Of a DNA stretch of 64,000 nt, positions 58,641-64,000 are shown in pieces. This DNA is from Staphylococcus felis (GTDB taxonomy: Bacteria; Bacillota; Bacilli; Staphylococcales; Staphylococcaceae), in assembly GCF_003012915.1 (NCBI RefSeq), contig NZ_CP027770.1, forward strand, positions 620,001 through 684,000. The letters run 5' to 3'. Position 1 is the first letter of the stretch. Every line of letters starts with the position of its first letter. A program made the position numbers and the translations under genes. The notes below the pieces were generated by a model that did no database searches, had not been told where the DNA came from, and was given only the letters and a program-made list of their open reading frames with translations.

Positions 58641-58704
58641 CTATCTTACTATATAAGATAGTGTATTAATTTTGTTTTGTCAACTATCTTTTATTATAAG
58701 ATAG
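58641..58704 (-). promoter_or_regulatory. padR promoter with two identical operators
   Basis: CTATCTT-N7-AAGATAG at 58641-58661 and again at 58684-58704 (starts 43 nt apart). On the minus strand the promoter is TTGACA (58683-58678), 17-nt spacer, TATCTT (58660-58655): one operator contains the -10, the other abuts the -35. Confidence 0.8.
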
Positions 58705-58735
58705 ATAGAGCTGAGGATACAAACCCCAAAATAAT

Positions 58736-58774
58736 AGCGTAGAGAATCATGATTGAATCATCTCTACGCTTTTC
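58736..58774 (+). terminator. Terminator-like hairpin beside the right repeat
   Basis: AGCGTAGAGA ... TCTCTACGCT followed by TTTT. No plus-strand gene ends here, so it may belong to the repeat unit rather than to a transcript. Confidence 0.5.
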
Positions 58775-58788
58775 CTTTATCAATCATT

Positions 58789-58980
58789 CGTATTGTTTGG
58801 CTCGCATTTCCTAGGAGATGGGTCAGCCACGGTCTCGACGCTCATCCTATTCCCTCAGGCGTCTCGCCAACAATACGACGTGATATACGTGTAATGTTAC
58901 ATTAAAATACTTTTAAAAATATACACTTTCGTATCATTTAATTATAGAAAAACTTCGAGATTATGTCCTAGCCCGATATG
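58789..58980 (-). repeat. Dispersed ~200-bp repeat, right inverted copy
   Basis: Reverse-complement partner of 57289-57491; the shared core carries only a few differences (for example GACCGCGGCTCG against GACCGTGGCTG). Together the copies flank the PadR operon in inverted orientation. Confidence 0.85.
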
Positions 58981-59096
58981 ATTATGAAAAATTGTGATAT
59001 TTAAAAGATACATAAACTTTTCAAAAGTGTAATACAAAATTTAAAGCAATTGTGTTAATATTTTTAATAAATCATTAAGGAATGGGGATAAACAAA

Positions 59097-59615
59097 GTGA
59101 AGAAAGTTTTGGCAAGTTTATGCATTGTCATATTAGTGGCGTTGTTAGGCATATCGATTGTTTTTGCATATGGTAGCTACAAAGATTTAGAGCTTGCAAA
59201 GCAAAAAGAACGATTAATCGAGCGAAAAGAACATCAACAAGAGAAGAAGTTAGCTGAAGAAGAGGAAGCTAAGTATGTACCTGAAGTCGAACAAAGGAAT
59301 CAAGATGTTTATATCGCAAATAGCGTTCCCCAAAAGCAAGCCGCAAATGTGCCTCAAAATCATCAAAGTTCTCTGGACGAAAGGCGTACAGAAGAACAAC
59401 AAGTGCCTTCAGATGAAAGTGACGAAAATATTGAACTAGACAGTGAAGCGGAAACGACGCCAGTTGCTGAAGGGGATGCGTATACAGATAGTCATGGTGA
59501 TGGTTTTGCTGAAACAATGAATGGTAGATCAATTGGGGAGGAACGACCATTTGTAGGAGAAGACCCACGTCAGTCTAACATTGGAATAGAAACTTTGAGT
59601 CAAGAGGGTGAATAG
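59097..59615 (+). CDS. Small exported protein with acidic linker
   Basis: Not recognised. Seen: an N-terminal hydrophobic helix (about 4-25, LASLCIVILVALLGISIVFA), a charged helical stretch (about 30-60, ERLIERKEHQQEKKLAEEEE), then an acidic low-complexity tail without Cys or sorting motif. 172 residues. GTG at 59097 is 9 nt after GGGG; the ATG at 59082 abuts its site and is less likely. It ends 3 nt before the next gene, whose product has the same plan, so the pair is one operon. Confidence 0.65.
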   Translation: MKKVLASLCIVILVALLGISIVFAYGSYKDLELAKQKERLIERKEHQQEKKLAEEEEAKYVPEVEQRNQDVYIANSVPQKQAANVPQNHQSSLDERRTEEQQVPSDESDENIELDSEAETTPVAEGDAYTDSHGDGFAETMNGRSIGEERPFVGEDPRQSNIGIETLSQEGE

Positions 59616-59618
59616 GGT

Positions 59619-60124
59619 ATGAGGCAATTGTTGAATATATTGACGGCTATATTCATTTTAGCCATTATAGTCTCAGTTGGATTCACAATATATTATAAAC
59701 ATCAAGAAGTAGAAATAGAAAAAGCTAAAATTCAAGCACAATTGGACAGACTTCAAAAACATGAAAAAATATAGTGCAAGAAGATAGCGCAGAAAGATCC
59801 ATATATCCCCCTTCATTAGAGTCTACAAATGATGTTGAATCATCACAAGATATGACAAATAGTAATAGACGTCCAGCAGCAGTGAATCGTGATAATGTGA
59901 TGGATTATCTGACTACAGGAATTAACCAAAGTGAAGGGGGAGACGCCTCTTTAATTCAATTTCGAGAGCCGGAACAACAAGCAGATGGCTCATGGAGAAT
60001 TGGTGCTAACAATAAAAGTGGTGTGGGGTCGCATACCTTTTTTGTTAGACAAGATGGAACGGTCGAGTTTTGGAATGGCATCATGACTGACAAAGAAGGC
60101 GAAGTATATGTAGAACTGCAGTAA
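59619..60124 (+). pseudogene. Small exported protein gene frameshifted in a poly-A tract
   Basis: ATG at 59619 (GAGGGTG upstream) reads a membrane helix ILTAIFILAIIVSVGFTIYY and KHQEVEIEKAKIQAQLDRLQ then KHEKI and stops at 59772. With one more A in the A6 run at 59764-59769 the frame would continue as KNIVQEDSAERSIYPPSLES to a 116-residue extracytoplasmic domain (DGSWRIGANNKSGVGSHTFF...) ending at 60124. Full length would be 168 residues, with the same plan as the preceding gene. It may be a true mutation, a phase-variable slip or a sequencing error. Confidence 0.65.
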
Positions 60125-60254
60125 ATAATGGGTATAAGGGACTAACTATATGATTTTAATAAGATAAAAAAATAATAAAGAACCGCTACATTATTGTGAA
60201 AACTTTCACGATAATGTATAATCATTTTATTAAAACGAATGGGAGGTCCTTATT

Positions 60255-60749
60255 TTGACAAGACGACAAGTGTTTATATTGCTTTACGCTGGAGTTATAG
60301 GGGGATTGCTTTCTGGTATTGTGAAATTAGGTTGGGAAGTTATGTTTCCGCCACGTACACCAGAACGTAATGCGACAAACCCACCTCAAGAGTTATTACA
60401 ACAATTAGGATTCAGTAGTGACTTTACACATCAAACCTATACTTTTTCAGATATGTCATTGCCTTGGGTTAGTTTTATTGTCCATTTTAGCTTTTCGATT
60501 GTAATAGCGATTATTTATTGTTTTCTAGTTAAAAAGTATGCATACATGGCTATGGGACAAGGTGCGGTTTTTGGTATTGCTGTTTGGATATTATTTCACC
60601 TCATCATTATGCCAATTACACATACAGTGCCAGCTATTTGGGATCAGCCTTTCCATGAACACCTTTCTGAATTATTTGGGCATATCGTTTGGATGATTAC
60701 AATTGATTATGTTCGACAGCTCTTTATTTATCGCTACCAATTGGATTAA
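60255..60749 (+). CDS. YagU-family (DUF1440) inner membrane protein
   Basis: Seen: four hydrophobic segments (about 7-25, 73-95, 102-125, 140-158), the sequence VIGGLLSGIVKLGWEVMFPPRTPERNATNPP after the first helix typical of YagU, and His residues in HLIIMPITHTVPAIWDQPFHEHLSE. Family function unresolved (linked to acid resistance in E. coli). 164 residues; TTG start at 60255, 8 nt after GGGAGG. Confidence 0.82.
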   Translation: MTRRQVFILLYAGVIGGLLSGIVKLGWEVMFPPRTPERNATNPPQELLQQLGFSSDFTHQTYTFSDMSLPWVSFIVHFSFSIVIAIIYCFLVKKYAYMAMGQGAVFGIAVWILFHLIIMPITHTVPAIWDQPFHEHLSELFGHIVWMITIDYVRQLFIYRYQLD

Positions 60750-60755
60750 ACATAA

Positions 60756-60806
60756 AGCATCTTTCATGTGCGTGTTTTTCACGATATACATGAGAGATGT
60801 TTTTTA
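60756..60806 (+). terminator. Terminator after the YagU-like gene
   Basis: GCATCTTTCATGT ... ACATGAGAGATGT with a T run. Confidence 0.7.
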
Positions 60807-60994
60807 GTTTAAAGTGGTATATTTCGAGAGTGGCCAATTTATGTTTAGAATACGGTTCTTCTATATGATGGTTTCCAAATTTCTACTTCAAATTTTTTAT
60901 TTAAATTCATCTTCTTAATTGATAGATCCAGCAATGTCATGGAAAGTTTTAGTAATCTCTTCGCCGAACTTCAAAAGGAAATGCAACTTGTAAA

Positions 60995-61354
60995 ATGACT
61001 GCCCTCATCTTCATTCCTACTTTATTAACCTCAACTATTATTAAGTATTTAAATGAAAGACATCAAACAAAGCACATTAGTAAGTACATCTAGAACATAA
61101 CAATGCTTGCAGCCGTTTCACATGAAACAGTGTGGATGAATATCTATGAAAAATCATTATTTTAGCAAATTGATTTGTAGTATATTGTAAAAAAACAAGT
61201 AAATTTAATCTATAAAATTTGGTTTTCACCAGCTATTTTATTGTGCAAATGCACAATTTATTTTTTATACCGAGCTAAAATAACAAGAGAAGAAAGCGCT
61301 TTAATATTTGCTGTTCTAGGATTTATGAATGAACCAATGAATGAAAATATTTAA
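60995..61354 (+). pseudogene. Unidentified membrane-protein gene with three in-frame stops
   Basis: A single plus-strand frame of 120 codons reads MTALIFIPTLLTSTIIKYLN..., HISKYI, stop, NITMLAAVSHETVWMNIYEK..., stop, QIDL, stop, YIVKKQVNLIYKIWFSPAIL..., and ends FAVLGFMNEPMNENI. Frame is kept throughout, so only nonsense changes are needed to explain it. The family is not recognised. The gap between 60811 and 60994 holds nothing else that I can support. Confidence 0.45.
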
Positions 61355-61441
61355 TTAACAGTAATCCGGTAGTTTGTTTATATATACAATAATATAAAAA
61401 TGTTTATAATTAGAAATTACGAATGATATGGAGGGAATGTA

Positions 61442-63685
61442 ATGGCAAGACAAAATAAATCAAAAAATAGTCGCTTAGATTTTTTACCTAATCGAGCGAA
61501 CAAATACGCTATCCGTCGATTTACTGTAGGAACAGCGTCAATTTTAATTGGATCAATTTTATTTTTAGGTACAAATCAAAATGAAGCGAAGGCTGCCGAA
61601 GCTTCAAGTACGAGCGACCAAGTTGGTGCGACAGCAGGACAAGGTGAAGCATCAACAAATAATGCAGTGGAAACAGGTACAGGGGAAGTACCAGAAAACA
61701 ATACAGAAGAAGCAACGAAACAAAGTGCAGGGGAAGCACCTGAAAGTAATACGGAAGAAGTAAAAGAACCAGTTGAAGAGCAAACATCTGTTAATAATAT
61801 AGAAGAAACAGAGCCAGTTGTAAGTGAAACACCAAAAAATAATACAGGAGAAGTGGCGAAACCAAGTGCACAAGAAACATCAGAGAATAGCCCACAAGAA
61901 AACGTAGCACCAAGTACAGACAATAACACACCACAACCTGTCAATGCTCAAAGTGAGAGAACTGCTTTGCGTACGGCCGATGCAGTACCAGCTGCAGCGC
62001 CATCGGGTGAACTTGTGAACAGTAAGATTAAGGTAAACGACTTTAATTTTGATAATAAACCGATTAACCCGAATAGAAGTGGTTTTACTAATTTAAGTAC
62101 TACTTTTAATGTCGAAGGAACAGTAAGAGAAGGAGATTACTTTACATTTGTATTACCTCAAAATTTAACAGGAGATGGGGATGTCGATTATTCAAATTTA
62201 AATAATACAATGACGCTTCCTGATTTGTTAAATGCTAACGGTGAAGTGGTAGCTAAAGGTTCTTACAATACTGAGAATAAAACAGGAACATATACTTTTA
62301 CTGATTATGTCAATAATAAAAATAATGTATCTGGGCAATTTAAATTGCCAATCTTTACAGACCGTAAGAATACACCGTATAGTGGTACGTATCCATTAGA
62401 TTTTGACATCGCTGGAAAGCATTATCAATCTGAAATTAAAATTGATTACGGTAGTCCAGCTCAAGGTATGCCTGGAACAAATGGTGCTAATATCACATCA
62501 TTTATCACTGAAATTGATATGAACTCAGGGAAAAATGAATATAAACAGTCTATCTATGTTAATCCAAAGGGAAATAGTTTATACAATACTTTAGTCAAAA
62601 TACAAGGCTATCATGATGATCCAACTAAAAGTAGTACAACTATAAACTTAAAAGATACAAAATTAAAGATTTATGAAGTTGTAGATAATTCTAAAATCAC
62701 TGACAGTTATTATGTTGATCCAACTAACGCTAATTATAAAGATGTTACTGACAGTTTTGCAGGACGTATCAGAACGAATGGTGATAATGCGTTATTGATT
62801 GACTTTGGTGATATTAATAAAACGTACATCATTACTGTTGATGGTAAGTATGATAATAGTAAAAATAACCTAAAAACAAGAGTAAGTGAAGTAAACACTG
62901 ATGCATATGGAAGAAATACGAATGGTTATTACTGGGATAATGAAAATTACCTAGAGCAAGGTTCTGGAACAGCTGATGGTGAAGAAGGTGATGCGGATGC
63001 TGACGCGGATGCCGATGCGGATGCCGATGCAGATGCCGACGCTGATGCTGATGCGGATGCTGACGCCGACGCCGACGCTGATGCGGATGCTGACGCGGAT
63101 GCGGATGCTGATGCGGATGCTGACGCTGATGCGGATGCAGACGCTGATGCGGATGCCGATGCGGATGCCGACGCCGACGCGGATGCCGATGCGGATGCCG
63201 ACGCCGACGCGGATGCCGATGCGGATGCGGATGCTGACGCCGACGCGGATGCCGATGCGGATGCTGACGCCGATGCGGATGCTGACGCTGATGCAGATGC
63301 AGATGCCGACGCCGATGCGGATGCGGATGCGGATGCTGATGCCGACGCCGATGCAGATGCTGACGCCGACGCGGATGCGGATGCCGATGCGGATGCGGAC
63401 GCTGATGCGGATGCGGACGCTGATGCAGATGCCGACGCCGATGCCGACGCAGATGCAGATGCAGATGCCGATGCAGATGCCGATGCAGATGCAGATGCCG
63501 ATGCAGATGCAGATGCAGATGCCGATGCGGATGCGGACGCGGACGCTGATGCGGATGCAGATGCAGACAAAGCATTGCCTGATACAGGTGGAAATGCAGG
63601 TAAAAATACGACATTATTTGGTGCGTTATTTGCGGGATTAGGTTCATTGTTACTCGTGGGACGCAGAAAACGTCGTAAAGAATAA
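61442..63685 (+). CDS. Clf/Sdr-type MSCRAMM adhesin with Asp-Ala repeat stalk
   Basis: Wall-anchored adhesin of 747 residues. Seen: YSIRK-type signal [20 protein letters not shown] with cleavage near EAKAAE (residue 54); a Thr/Glu/Asn-rich N1-like region (about 55-185) with repeated SGE/NNTEE blocks; an N2 domain (about 190-340) carrying TYTFTDYV, the latching-cleft sequence of fibrinogen-binding Clf/Sdr proteins; an N3 domain (about 345-510) with [18 protein letters not shown]; a (Asp-Ala)n stalk of 96 dipeptides; LPDTG near 711, hydrophobic helix and RRKRRKE. Fibrinogen or another host protein is a likely ligand through dock-lock-latch. GGAGGG lies 6 nt before ATG. Same stalk type as the protein at 26733-30137, in opposite orientation. 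Confidence 0.9.
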   Translation: MARQNKSKNSRLDFLPNRANKYAIRRFTVGTASILIGSILFLGTNQNEAKAAEASSTSDQVGATAGQGEASTNNAVETGTGEVPENNTEEATKQSAGEAPESNTEEVKEPVEEQTSVNNIEETEPVVSETPKNNTGEVAKPSAQETSENSPQENVAPSTDNNTPQPVNAQSERTALRTADAVPAAAPSGELVNSKIKVNDFNFDNKPINPNRSGFTNLSTTFNVEGTVREGDYFTFVLPQNLTGDGDVDYSNLNNTMTLPDLLNANGEVVAKGSYNTENKTGTYTFTDYVNNKNNVSGQFKLPIFTDRKNTPYSGTYPLDFDIAGKHYQSEIKIDYGSPAQGMPGTNGANITSFITEIDMNSGKNEYKQSIYVNPKGNSLYNTLVKIQGYHDDPTKSSTTINLKDTKLKIYEVVDNSKITDSYYVDPTNANYKDVTDSFAGRIRTNGDNALLIDFGDINKTYIITVDGKYDNSKNNLKTRVSEVNTDAYGRNTNGYYWDNENYLEQGSGTADGEEGDADADADADADADADADADADADADADADADADADADADADADADADADADADADADADADADADADADADADADADADADADADADADADADADADADADADADADADADADADADADADADADADADADADADADADADADADADADADADADADADADADADADADADADADADADADADADADADADADKALPDTGGNAGKNTTLFGALFAGLGSLLLVGRRKRRKE
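62990..63568 (+). repeat. Asp-Ala codon repeat (GAYGCN)n
   Basis: About 96 tandem GAY-GCN hexamers without interruption; much richer in G+C than the flanks. Same hexamer as the minus-strand array at 26856-27939. Confidence 0.93.
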
Positions 63686-63738
63686 TAAAATTTAATCAGT
63701 AAAGTATGTTAGCTGATTCTAGTTAATAGAAAAACAGT

Positions 63739-63792
63739 AGGAGTTAAGATTGGAGGCCTTCAATGGTTTTCCAATTTTAACTCCTATATTTT
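63739..63792 (+). terminator. Terminator after the adhesin gene
   Basis: AGGAGTTAAGATTGGA ... TCCAATTTTAACTCCT with TATATTTTTG behind; 53 nt after the adhesin stop. Confidence 0.85.
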
Positions 63793-63961
63793 TGCGTTTA
63801 ATTTTGTGAGATAAGCAAAAGGGTACTTTTAATATAGGAGTCCAAATCAAGGAAGTATTTATTTTACTGCTTTTATTCGAGTATTTATAATGCGATATGT
63901 CATAATCATTGTAACGTTATTAAGATATGAATAGGTTTGATTTTAAAGGAGGGGATCAGTG

Positions 63962-64000
63962 ATGCGTTTAGGAGTTATGTTAAATCGAGTGTTTAGATTA
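63962..64000 (+). CDS. Start of a gene cut by the window end
   Basis: ATG at 63962 with the strong site AAAGGAGGGG upstream reads MRLGVMLNRVFRL without a stop to the last base. Too short to identify. Confidence 0.5.
   Translation, partial: MRLGVMLNRVFRL

Noticed and set aside
62832..63647. Long ORFs opposite and across the second Asp-Ala stalk
   Set aside because: Same cause as above; no start signals and only repetitive composition.

Overview
The window is a low-G+C Firmicute chromosome, and it reads as Staphylococcus. The first 22.5 kb carries the origin-proximal staphylococcal order metX-like / yybS-like / gdpP / rplI / dnaB / purA / tRNA-Glu-tRNA-Asp / walRKHIJ / rlmH. It is followed by YSIRK/LPXTG surface proteins, hptARS-uhpT and a Bce-type two-component/ABC module. 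A nadBCA/nifS-niaR NAD locus lies between the tRNA pair and walR, and the long Asp-Ala repeat adhesins are not typical of S. aureus. An animal-associated species such as the S. intermedius/pseudintermedius/delphini group is my guess from memory, not something proven here.

Layout. 1-7.8 kb: housekeeping genes (acyltransferase-like enzyme, c-di-AMP phosphodiesterase, ribosomal protein bL9, replicative helicase, adenylosuccinate synthetase). 7.8-8.6 kb: an intact IS200-type element. 8.7-16 kb: a YitT membrane protein, two tRNAs, divergent nadBCA and nifS-niaR operons around a 12-nt-period repeat array, and a Nudix hydrolase. 16.2-21.7 kb: the cell-wall regulator operon walRKHIJ. 21.9-22.55 kb: a DnaA-box cluster and rlmH, whose 3' end is an unoccupied SCC attachment site. 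No ccr or mec genes follow.

22.6-37.5 kb is accessory and decayed. It holds an intact mepB-like gene, a broken VOC gene, a broken yjdF gene that still has its probable riboswitch, a deletion fusion of an XRE regulator with a CPBP protease, an intact XRE-membrane regulator with a perfect palindrome upstream, and an inactivated second IS200 copy. Next come a giant Asp-Ala repeat surface protein, an IS3 element lying inside a probable terminator hairpin, and an iron island: AraC-type regulator, siderophore-binding lipoprotein, and an IruO-like reductase with divergent promoters over one Fur box.

37.5-42.3 kb is the glucose-6-phosphate sensing and uptake locus (uhpT, hptR, hptS, hptA). 42.6-47.7 kb is a run of exported proteins. 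Two adjacent genes, one apparently secreted and one LPETG-anchored, share the same 32-residue repeat; a purple-acid-phosphatase-like enzyme and a small exported protein follow. 47.8-52.3 kb encodes a Bce-type peptide-antibiotic sensing and export module. 52.5-57.2 kb has a broken hotdog dehydratase gene overlapping an ABC-2 exporter, then a membrane-linked MutS-family ATPase; a short second fragment of that mutS-like gene lies upstream of the exporter. 57.3-59 kb is a PadR-controlled membrane-protein operon between two inverted copies of a ~200-bp dispersed repeat. 59-64 kb contains small exported proteins (one frameshifted in a poly-A tract), a YagU-like protein, a pseudogene, a second Asp-Ala repeat adhesin in the opposite orientation to the first, and the start of one more gene.

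The strongest candidates for something undescribed are the paired EDAHADAW-repeat proteins and the hotdog/ABC-2/MutS neighbourhood.
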